DNA of 64,000 nt from assembly GCF_958301595.1 (NCBI RefSeq), contig NZ_CATQJU010000001.1:496001-560000 (forward strand), in the 5' to 3' direction. The stretch is from Porphyromonas vaginalis (GTDB taxonomy: Bacteria > Bacteroidota > Bacteroidia > Bacteroidales > Porphyromonadaceae). Position numbers and translations under genes: made by a program. Below the pieces are notes generated by a model. That model saw only the letters and a program-made list of their open reading frames with translations. It was not told where the DNA came from and did not search any database. Below are positions 8,848 through 15,065 of the stretch, in pieces. The number at the start of each line of letters is the position of its first letter. Position 1 is the first letter of the stretch.

Positions 8848-9720
8848 ATGCAGGATCTCCTACGCAAGGTCAGACGCATCGAAATCAAAGCTCGGGGTCT
8901 CAGCCAAAACATCTTGGCTGGGCAGTACCGATCGGCCTTTAAGGGGCGAGGAATGGCTTTTAGTGAGGTGCGGGAGTACTACGTAGGAGATGATGTGCGA
9001 GACATTGACTGGAACGTGACGGCACGCTACGCACAGCCGCATGTCAAGGTCTTTGAGGAGGAGCGCGAGCTAACTATCATGCTCCTCGTAGATGTCTCTC
9101 ACAGTCTAGACTTCGGCTCTACAAGTGAGACGAAGCGGGATCTGGTGGCGACAATCGCTGCAACGATCGCCTTCGCCTGCATTCACAATAACGACCGTGT
9201 CGGACTGATGCTCTACACCGATCGTGTGGAGCGCTACATCCCCGCCGGGCAGGGGCGTAAGCATGTACTACAGCTCATTAGCGAGATCCTGACTTACCGC
9301 CCTGAGCGTCACTCTACGCAGATCTCCTCTAGCCTAGAGATGCTCTCACGAGTGGTCAAGAAGCGCTGCTCAGCCTTTATCGTGAGTGACTTCATCACGG
9401 AGGCACCGACCGATGCGGAGCGCGCCCTGATCCAGCGCACGGCTCGGAGGCACGACCTGCTGGCCATACGCGTTGTGGACAGACGTGACTACGACCTCTC
9501 AGCTATGGGCCTGACGCTCATGCGTGACCTAGAGACGGGAGCAAGTCGCTACGTGGACACCTCGTCGGAGCGACTTCGTGAGCAGTACGCGACCAACTAT
9601 ACGACCTTTGCCGCCGAGTGGGAGCATCTGATGCGTGAGTCGGGCATCGACCACGCCATCGCCGAGACTGGCGAAGACATCATCCCCGTCCTCTCGCAGC
9701 TCTTCCGCAAGCGCATCTAA
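8848..9720 (+). CDS. DUF58-domain protein of the bat locus
   Basis: A 290-residue protein with the DUF58 signature VREYYVGDDVRDIDWNVTAR (residues about 44-63) followed by a VWA-like Rossmann domain: IMLLVDVSHSLDFGS carries a DxSxS-type metal site, then DRVGLMLYTDRVERYIPAGQGR. DUF58 proteins are commonly encoded next to MoxR and are thought to be its partners. No signal peptide or membrane helix is obvious, so it is probably cytoplasmic. The start codon directly abuts heptad repeats. In related genomes the next bat gene follows closely; here a 5.3-kb islet follows instead. Confidence 0.9.
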   Translation: MQDLLRKVRRIEIKARGLSQNILAGQYRSAFKGRGMAFSEVREYYVGDDVRDIDWNVTARYAQPHVKVFEEERELTIMLLVDVSHSLDFGSTSETKRDLVATIAATIAFACIHNNDRVGLMLYTDRVERYIPAGQGRKHVLQLISEILTYRPERHSTQISSSLEMLSRVVKKRCSAFIVSDFITEAPTDAERALIQRTARRHDLLAIRVVDRRDYDLSAMGLTLMRDLETGASRYVDTSSERLREQYATNYTTFAAEWEHLMRESGIDHAIAETGEDIIPVLSQLFRKRI

Positions 9721-9929
9721 CTAAACGAGAGTGGCCGAAGACTCCCTTCACTCTTGTTCATGATACAGACATCTATCATCTGCAAGGGGGCACATCTCGC
9801 ACGTAGCACACGATAGGCGTTAGCTATCAGCAAGATACAATCACTAGATCTAAACAAACATCTAGCACACTGCCCGAACAAAGATCTCTCATCTCAGTGA
9901 AACTTTCGGTGCTTATTTACCTCCCAGGC
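9721..9929. other. Gap after the DUF58 gene, no gene seen
   Basis: The 209 bases hold no convincing ORF, hairpin terminator or promoter. They begin the 5.3-kb non-bat segment. Much of the rest of the 9721-10585 gap is covered by the repeats listed separately. Confidence 0.6.
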
Positions 9930-9954
9930 TGACGCATTATAATATAATGTGTCA
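9930..9954. repeat. Near-perfect 25-bp palindrome (ends TGACGC / GTGTCA)
   Basis: The two halves read TGACGCATTATA and TATAATGTGTCA, so the site is an almost perfect dyad. The same terminal sequences bound the two 81-86-bp elements, so this may be a solo end-to-end remnant or a related binding site. Confidence 0.6.
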
Positions 9955-9959
9955 CCTAT

Positions 9960-10060
9960 GGATTGGCTGTTGGCTGTTAGCTATTGGCTGTTAGCTATCG
10001 GAACCATCGGAGCTATCAGAGTGATCGGATCTCTAACTTCTAACCTCTAATCTCTAATAA
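9960..10060 (+). repeat. Composite heptanucleotide repeat, copy B
   Basis: Same order as copy A: TTGGCTG/TTAGCTA units, an ATCGGA-rich spacer, then TCTAACT/TCTAACC/TCTAATC units. It runs into ACATATCTTTACAG, the left end of the CCACGTGG element. Confidence 0.8.
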
Positions 10061-10063
10061 CAT

Positions 10064-10345
10064 ATCTTTACAGGGAAATTCGTCCGATTCCCTCCTTTCT
10101 CGAATATCTACGTGGGAAATCTCAAATCTCCACGTGGATATTTTTTATTTTCCACGTGGGGGCGAATCATTTCCTCCGAAGTTTCATTTGATTCTTCCGA
10201 AGTTTCATTTCATTCCTCCGAAGAATTTTTTATTCCCCACGTGGGGATTTCGAAATATCCACGTGGAAATCAGTTTTCCCCGACATGACGCCGTTTTGAT
10301 ATGTAATTGGTTCTAAATTATTGTAACGCGCCAACGTTGTATTTC
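10064..10345. repeat. About 280-bp CCACGTGG-rich intergenic element, copy 1
   Basis: Closely matches 46035-46319 over its whole length. It holds four CCACGTGG octamers plus one CTACGTGG, arranged so that neighbouring copies can pair, and a direct repeat of TCCGAAGTTTCATTT in the middle. A 60-codon ORF (10134-10316) spans it, but its Phe/Pro-rich product looks like a by-product of the repeat. Ends are approximate. Confidence 0.8.
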
Positions 10346-10357
10346 CCCAGCTAGGAA

Positions 10358-10438
10358 TGACGCATCATAATCGATTTTTCAGAAGCTACACATAGCGACC
10401 AGAGAGGAATCGGTGAGTTCATTATATATAATGCGTCA
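10358..10438. mobile_element. 81-bp MITE-like element with TGACGCAT terminal inverted repeats, copy 1
   Basis: It starts TGACGCATCATAAT and ends ATTATATATAATGCGTCA, which are inverted copies of one another. The core includes CAGAAGCTACACATAGC, shared with the second copy at 45901-45986. No coding capacity. No clear target duplication was seen. Confidence 0.6.
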
Positions 10439-10462
10439 GTCCTGGTGCTTCACCAACCATTT

Positions 10463-10494
10463 TGACCTTTACGCCGTTTTTTTCCTACATTTGT
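10463..10494 (+). promoter_or_regulatory. Promoter inside the bat islet
   Basis: TTG at 10463-10465, a 21-base spacer and TACATTTG at 10487-10494 fit the Bacteroidota consensus. It could drive the Imm40-like gene; the hairpin at about 10548-10574 lies between them. Confidence 0.6.
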
Positions 10495-10547
10495 AACCGT
10501 GTTGCAGTTGACACTGGACTGTGCGCAAAGCTAATTAACAAAATAGA

Positions 10548-10574
10548 ATTACGGCATTAAATGCCGTAATTCTT
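10548..10574. other. Perfect hairpin before the Imm40-like gene
   Basis: GAATTACGGCAT and ATGCCGTAATTC form a 12-bp stem with a very short loop. Only a weak T-tract follows, so it may be a terminator or an attenuator for the downstream ORF. Confidence 0.5.
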
Positions 10575-10585
10575 CAATAAGACTA

Positions 10586-10936
10586 TTGAATGAAAAAAGA
10601 ACCAATGTGGAGAACGGTTATTCATTGATGAGTTTGGGGATAGATGCTTATGCATTCCCTAAACAGCAGGCACTTAACATAATTTCTAGATTAAGAAAGA
10701 ATCACATCCCTATTCTGGGAGGTGATGTGTACTGCTTTAATAATGGACTTTTAACGGATAGTTGTGATAGTTGGTACTGCAACTTGGAAATAGGCGAAAC
10801 TCAGCAACAATTTGTGCAAAGGAGCTGTCTTGTAGCTGAAAAGTATATTGAAAGTTACCCTGAGAATGACATCGTCAAAAATCTGTTTTCAATAGTGATA
10901 GAAACAGATATTCTTGAGTATCTGGATAATGGGTAA
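10586..10936 (+). CDS. Orphan immunity protein, Imm40-like
   Basis: An AT-rich ORF of 116 codons from a TTG, or 102 codons from the ATG at 10628, which is my preferred start (MSLGIDAYAFPKQQALNIISRL). The segment IPILGGDVYCFNNG, then DSWYCNLEIGETQQQFVQRSCLVAEKYIESYP, resembles the Imm40 family of immunity proteins found beside polymorphic toxins. It ends 4 bases before an IS end, and no toxin precedes it, so it looks like a displaced immunity gene. Base composition is far more AT-rich than the bat genes. Family assignment rests on memory of the domain and is moderate. Confidence 0.55.
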   Translation: MNEKRTNVENGYSLMSLGIDAYAFPKQQALNIISRLRKNHIPILGGDVYCFNNGLLTDSCDSWYCNLEIGETQQQFVQRSCLVAEKYIESYPENDIVKNLFSIVIETDILEYLDNG

Positions 10937-10940
10937 AGAT

Positions 10941-11627
10941 CAATAGTGTCCTAAACGTTTTTGGAGGACGATGGGTGTAAGATCGCTGTCAAGCGGGTCA
11001 ATCGCCCCTTGACGTTTGCTGTAAAAACTGGCCCCTCCTATGCTATTTCGGTCTCGTCTGGAGGCGGTAAAAACTGCTCATTTATCCACTGAAAGAGGGC
11101 GATTTTGGTGAACGTGTTGAGTCTCAAAGATGCTGCTAAATTAGAGAGACACCAAGGGCATTTTGCTATTCGCTTAAGATATTGAAGTAAGAGAATCGTA
11201 ATCAGAGCCGTCCAGATCTGAATCTCGACAGCGTTTTGAGAGGTTCCCAGGGAACTCCTATTGGCGTTTTGGTAACTGATGTTGGATTTGGAGGGAGCTC
11301 GTGATAGACCTAGGTGGTTGAGATTGCCTGTGGCTGATTGTAGCCCCTCTGAGATTTGACGTAGCGACACGCTACCCGAGAATTGGCTGAAGATCATAGT
11401 CACCAAGTGGCTCCACGAGTTAAAGCCCTTTGCATGCTTGTCTGTGTCATGCTTCTTGACTAATCGTTGGATGATTTCTCGAGGTATGAGTCGGATTACT
11501 TGTGCGAATAGTGTTATATTTGCCATTGAAAAGGGTGGTTTGTGACAGCTCTTACTAGCTGTGCTTTCTTTCCAATTACAAACCTACCCTTTTCTCTTTA
11601 TCCTGCAAAACGTTTAGGACACTATTG
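10941..11627 (-). mobile_element. Internally deleted IS4-type element (687 bp)
   Basis: A minus-strand copy of the element at 13458-14813 that keeps both ends (CAATAGTGTCCTAAACG inverted repeats at 10941 and 11627) but has lost about 660 bp of the transposase. The flanks GGGTAAAGAT and GACAAAAGCG do not match, so no target duplication remains. Either the flanks were rearranged after insertion or the copy arose by recombination. Confidence 0.88.
11038..11526 (-). pseudogene. Transposase with in-frame internal deletion
   Basis: A 162-codon ORF that joins residues 1-92 of the intact 383-residue transposase to about its last 70 residues. The deletion is 663 nt (221 codons), exactly in frame, and removes all the catalytic DDE region (the two Asp motifs and the YRSRWKIE motif). 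It keeps the N-terminal domain, which in such transposases is expected to contact DNA, and the C-terminal end. It cannot catalyse transposition; it might still bind IS ends and act as an inhibitor if expressed, which is speculation. The join reads AGTTCCC-TGGGAAC, a small palindrome. Confidence 0.85.
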
Positions 11628-11841
11628 GACAAAAGCGGAAAAGGCTGAATTATTGAAAACCGGTAAGGTTAAGGGATATGAAGGTCATCACATTAATAAT
11701 GTGAAAGATCATCCTGAATTTGCCGGCAATCCCAATAATATTGAATTTGTCAAACGTCCTGAGCATCTTGATGCTCACGGCGGGAACTTCCGCAACGAAA
11801 CACATGGAGAGTTACTAAACCGAAATCCGAATAAAGATTAA
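11628..11841 (+). pseudogene. C-terminal GHH-type nuclease toxin fragment of an Rhs protein
   Basis: About 70 codons beginning exactly at the IS end. The sequence KAEKAELLKTGKVKG, then YEGHHINNVKDHPE, NPNNIEFVKRPEHLDAHGGNFRN and a short tail carries the GHH and downstream His/Asn pattern of the HNH/endonuclease VII-type toxin tips of Rhs proteins. The open frame continues backwards into the IS only by chance. The Rhs core normally fused upstream is missing, so the domain is detached from delivery and from a native start. It is followed after 62 bases by a SUKH immunity gene, the usual toxin-immunity order. Confidence 0.75.
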
Positions 11842-11903
11842 CAATTCGGTGTCCTGTTCAGTGATTAAACTGAACAGGATACCGAATCAAACGTTACTCA
11901 AAT

Positions 11904-12488
11904 ATGAAAGACTATTCAGAAATAAAAGAATTAATCCTAAAATTTTCATTCTTAGGAATAGAAGAGAGTAAATCAACTGGTGCTTTGCTAATTGGCAGAG
12001 CACCGCATATTGCGGAAAGTGCGTGGCTGAATCGACTCTATTCACCAATAGACAAAAACGAAATAATAAAAATGGAAGATGGTATTAGCAAAAAGATTCC
12101 AACTTCATATGTTGATTTCTTGACCAACTTCTCAAATGGACTCAATATACTTGGGGATACCTTATGTCTATTTGGATATCGTTCTAACTATGTGAGAACT
12201 GTTGATTTCTCATGGCAACCATATAGTTTAATTAGTTTTAATAAGTATGATAAGCCTAGAAATTCAACAGGAGAAATGTTGTTTATCGGCAGTTATGATT
12301 GGGATGGTTCTCTATTATATATGACCACTGATGAGAAGGTACACTTTTGTAATCGCGATGATTCAACAAGTTTATTTATATGGGACTCTCTTTCATCTAT
12401 GTTAATCAGTGAACTGAAACGGATTTATAATATTTTCGATTCTTCTGGTATTCAAATTGATGACACGCAAGCCACCACACCTATTTAA
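11904..12488 (+). CDS. SMI1/KNR4 (SUKH) family immunity protein
   Basis: An AT-rich 194-residue protein. The core IPTSYVDFLTNFSNGLNILGD (near residues 67-87) matches the SUKH motif of a short helix followed by NG. It is followed by GEMLFIGSYDWDGSLLYMTTDEKVHFC and a C-terminal FIWDSLSSMLISELKRI, all typical of the fold. SUKH proteins neutralise nuclease toxins, which fits the GHH fragment directly upstream. An intact start and the lack of internal stops suggest the gene may still be functional although its toxin is cut. The assignment is by motif; toxin specificity is inferred from adjacency. Confidence 0.72.
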   Translation: MKDYSEIKELILKFSFLGIEESKSTGALLIGRAPHIAESAWLNRLYSPIDKNEIIKMEDGISKKIPTSYVDFLTNFSNGLNILGDTLCLFGYRSNYVRTVDFSWQPYSLISFNKYDKPRNSTGEMLFIGSYDWDGSLLYMTTDEKVHFCNRDDSTSLFIWDSLSSMLISELKRIYNIFDSSGIQIDDTQATTPI

Positions 12489-12499
12489 TGAGCACTTGA

Positions 12500-12916
12500 T
12501 GTTGCGATGAACAACTAACAGAAGAACAACAGTATGGGAAACGGCAATCTTTGGCGAGTTACATATTCCTACAACACAACCTCGGAGGTCTTCTTGAAAA
12601 AGTCCGTGGTGAGAAGTCATACGGATATGACTACATCACCAAGATTGGCTACGATAAGTTCGAGCAACGTACCTATCTGAAGTACTGCAACGGAGCGGAG
12701 ACTTTCTACTCCTATGACCCACAGCATCGCCGACTAGAGAACCTTGTGGTCAATGCCAAGGCAGGCACCATTATGGACAATGCCTACAGCTATGATGCCG
12801 TGAGCAACGTACTAAGCGTAAAGAACAATGCGCCACTTCCACAGAGTGGCAAGGCTGGCGGACAAATGAGTCATAGTTATACTTATGACCCATTGTATCG
12901 TTTGTCAAGCGCAACG
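12500..12916 (+). pseudogene. Rhs core fragment
   Basis: About 139 codons without a native start. The frame reads DEQLTEEQQYGKRQSLASYIF, NLGGLLEKVRGEKSYGYDYITKIGYDKFEQ, KYCNGAETFYSYDPQHRRL, NAYSYDAVSNVLSV and SHSYTYDPLYRLSSA: tandem YD-type repeats of the beta-cocoon shell of Rhs proteins. It breaks off where an IS end begins at 12917. It lies downstream of a toxin-immunity pair, as in arrays of displaced Rhs cassettes where a partial core precedes the next alternative tip. GC content is nearer to the host average than that of the neighbouring immunity genes. Confidence 0.8.
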
Positions 12917-13026
12917 AATAGCATAGGGGGATACCCCCGTTTTTACCGCAAATGTCAAGAGGCGATTGACTCGCTTGACAGCTATCTCACACCCTTCGCC
13001 CGCCAAAAACGTTTAGGACACTATTG
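12917..13026 (+). mobile_element. Remnant: right end of the IS4-type element
   Basis: About 110 bp matching the region from the transposase stop codon to the right terminus of the complete copy, including GGGGGATACCCCC and ending CGTTTAGGACACTATTG. Everything to the left of the stop codon is missing; it joins the Rhs core directly. Confidence 0.85.
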
Positions 13027-13422
13027 GTCCTTGACTATATTTCAAGAGATCTAAATGTGGATATAGATAGCATTGCAGTTTCAAGCGTTATTTACGATCT
13101 AGACTGCTTCTTCTATATCCCTGTGGCTGAAAGCCAGGAACAAAAGGAAATGCTGATAAAAAGGCAAAACTTCTCCCGAGGTGATTTTCATTCAGATATC
13201 CTTGATAGTAACTTCAGAAAGTTGTCAAGCAGTAGTAAGTACTGCCTTTTCTTCTCTTACCTTATGGATGGAGTACTTCTAGCAGAGATCTACAAGCTTC
13301 AGAGATTTACAAAGCATATTAATTACTCTTTTATTGTGGCGACGAACCTGCGTGAGTATGACTATATGTTGATCATTAGCAAGGAATACAAAGTAGTTAA
13401 ATCACACAAGATTGAATATTGA
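13027..13422 (+). pseudogene. Unknown AT-rich ORF truncated at 5' end by an IS remnant
   Basis: The frame is open from the IS end for about 131 codons, with no ATG near its start; the only initiator in frame is a TTG formed by the IS terminus, so the 5' end is probably lost. The product (LDYISRDLNVDIDSIAVSSV near the start, KEYKVVKSHKIEY at the end) has alternating hydrophobic strands and no recognised motif. Its place behind an Rhs core remnant, AT-richness and size suggest an immunity or toxin-tip gene from a lost cassette. That is inference; I do not recognise the family. Confidence 0.45.
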
Positions 13423-13448
13423 GTCGAGTTGAGTACGCTTAAACAAGC

Positions 13449-13457
13449 CACAATAGT
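13449..13457. repeat. Target-site duplication, left copy
   Basis: ACAATAGTC directly before the complete IS; the identical 9 bases follow it at 14814-14822. Confidence 0.8.
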
Positions 13458-14813
13458 CCAATAGTGTCCTAAACGTTTTGCAGGATAAAGAGAAAAGGGT
13501 AGGTTTGTAATTGAGAAGAAAAACACAGCTAGTGAGAGCTGTCACAAACCACCCTTTTCAATGGCAAATATAACACTATTCGCACAAGTAATCCGACTCA
13601 TACCTCGAGAAATCATCCAACGATTAGTCAAGAAGCATGGCACAGACAAGCATGCAAAAGGCTTTAACTCGTGGAGCCATTTGGTGACTATGATCTTCAG
13701 CCAATTCTCGAGTAGCGTGTCGCTACGTCAAATCTCAGAGGGGCTACAATCTGCCACGGGCAATCTCAACCACCTAGGTCTATCACGAGCTCCCTCCAAA
13801 TCCAACATCAGTTACCAAAACGCCAATAGGAGTTCCCAATTCTTCCAAGATGTCTTTTATGCACTCTTCCAATATTTGGGACAGCACGGAGATCTCAAGC
13901 AGATAAAGAAACGGCTGAAGGCGAAGGTTTGTCTTCTAGACTCAACCCTAATGTCCCTATGTCTCAGTATGTATGACTGGGCTCTCTATACTCATACGAA
14001 AGGAGCCGTCAAGATGCATACAGTGCTTGATTTTGAGACACTTCTGCCTGAATTCGTCTGTATAAGCAATGGCAAGGGAGCCGACAATACGATTGCCAAA
14101 AAGCTCCCCTTTGCCCGAGGAACCATCGTTGTAGCTGATCGAATCTACAGCGATACTGAGCTTCTGAATCATTGGGACAGCACAGGTGTGATTTTCATCG
14201 TCAGAGGAAGAGACAACATCCAATTTGAGTCAATAAGGGAGAGAGATTTGCCTGATACGACATCTCAAGAGATACTGATAGATGAAGAGGTGAGACTGAC
14301 AGGTGTAGAGACAGCGAGCAAGTACCCTAAGAAGATTCGTAGAATAGGCATCTACAATGTTCAAGGAGGTTACACGATTGACTTGTATACCAATGACTTT
14401 ACGCATGCAGCCAGTACTGTTGCAGCGCTATATCGCTCACGTTGGAAGATTGAGATCTTCTTTAGAAACCTCAAGCAAAACCTGCATATCAAGAGTTTTC
14501 TGGGAACTTCTCAAAACGCTGTCGAGATTCAGATTTGGACGGCTCTGATTACGATTCTCTTACTTCAATATCTCAAGCGAATAGCAAAACACCCCTGGTG
14601 TCTCTCCAATTTAACAGCATCCTTGAGACTCAACACGTTCACCAAAATCGGCCTCTTTCAGTGGATAAATGAGCCGTTTTCACCGCCTCCAGACGAGACC
14701 GAAATAGCATAGGGGGGATACCCCCGTTTTTACAGCAAATGTCAAGGGGCGATTGACCCGCTTGACAGCTATCTTACACCCATCGCCCGCAAAAAACGTT
14801 TAGGACACTATTG
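13458..14813 (+). mobile_element. Complete IS4-family insertion sequence (1356 bp)
   Basis: Both ends carry the inverted repeat CAATAGTGTCCTAAACGTTT, with 9-bp target duplications outside, and one transposase gene fills it. After the gene come a GGGGGATACCCCC-GTTTTT terminator-like hairpin and a subterminal inverted repeat with arms TGTCAAG / CTTGACA. The intact duplication suggests a comparatively recent insertion. Confidence 0.9.
13561..14712 (+). CDS. IS4-family transposase
   Basis: A 383-residue DDE transposase. An N-terminal domain of about 90 residues (MANITLFAQVIRLIPREI, KGFNSWSHLVTMIFSQFS) of the DUF4372 type precedes the RNase-H-like catalytic domain. The expected acidic residues lie in VCLLDSTLMSL (about residue 125), VVADRIYSDTELL (about 195), and the IS4 YREK-like motif YRSRWKIEIFFRNLKQNLHIKSF (about 290-312). 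Length and motifs suggest an active enzyme. Three other copies or fragments of the same element lie within 4 kb, one a clean internal deletion. Confidence 0.9.
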   Translation: MANITLFAQVIRLIPREIIQRLVKKHGTDKHAKGFNSWSHLVTMIFSQFSSSVSLRQISEGLQSATGNLNHLGLSRAPSKSNISYQNANRSSQFFQDVFYALFQYLGQHGDLKQIKKRLKAKVCLLDSTLMSLCLSMYDWALYTHTKGAVKMHTVLDFETLLPEFVCISNGKGADNTIAKKLPFARGTIVVADRIYSDTELLNHWDSTGVIFIVRGRDNIQFESIRERDLPDTTSQEILIDEEVRLTGVETASKYPKKIRRIGIYNVQGGYTIDLYTNDFTHAASTVAALYRSRWKIEIFFRNLKQNLHIKSFLGTSQNAVEIQIWTALITILLLQYLKRIAKHPWCLSNLTASLRLNTFTKIGLFQWINEPFSPPPDETEIA

Positions 14814-14822
14814 ACAATAGTC
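14814..14822. repeat. Target-site duplication, right copy
   Basis: ACAATAGTC, identical to 13449-13457. Confidence 0.8.
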
Positions 14823-14829
14823 CATTTTT

Positions 14830-14880
14830 CAATAGTGTCCTAAACGTTTTTGGAGGACGATGGGTGTAAGATAGCTGTCA
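14830..14880 (-). mobile_element. Remnant: right end of the IS4-type element in opposite orientation
   Basis: CAATAGTGTCCTAAACG and the next 35 bases match the right end of the deleted copy at 10941. It breaks off after AGCTGTCA, 8 bases before a GACTATTG...CAATAGTC hairpin. Confidence 0.8.
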
Positions 14881-14993
14881 AAGAGGAGACTATTGACTTT
14901 TGCAATAGTCTCAAGAGAGGAATAGAGAGGTGGTTGAGCTTATCGTATCTAATACGTCAGCTCTGTATTTACCTCCTATTCGTGAATTATCGG

Positions 14994-15001
14994 TACTTTT
15001 G
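14994..15001 (+). promoter_or_regulatory. Promoter -7 box for the downstream bat genes
   Basis: TACTTTTG fits TAnnTTTG, 65 bases before the BatD-like gene. It gives the second half of the split bat locus its own promoter; no clear TTG box was seen. Confidence 0.55.
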
Positions 15002-15065
15002 TGGCGTTGTACGGTCTAGAGGCACAGAGTCAGCGGGTGCCAGTCTAGATGCTTAAGGCTAATCT

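Noticed and set aside
10134-10316. 60-codon ORFs in the CCACGTGG element (also 46105-46287)
   Set aside because: Composition follows the repeat (Phe/Pro/Lys), residues differ between copies wherever the DNA does, and no start signal is seen.
14850-15056. 68-codon ORF before the BatD-like gene
   Set aside because: It starts inside an IS remnant and ends in promoter DNA; the product is not protein-like.
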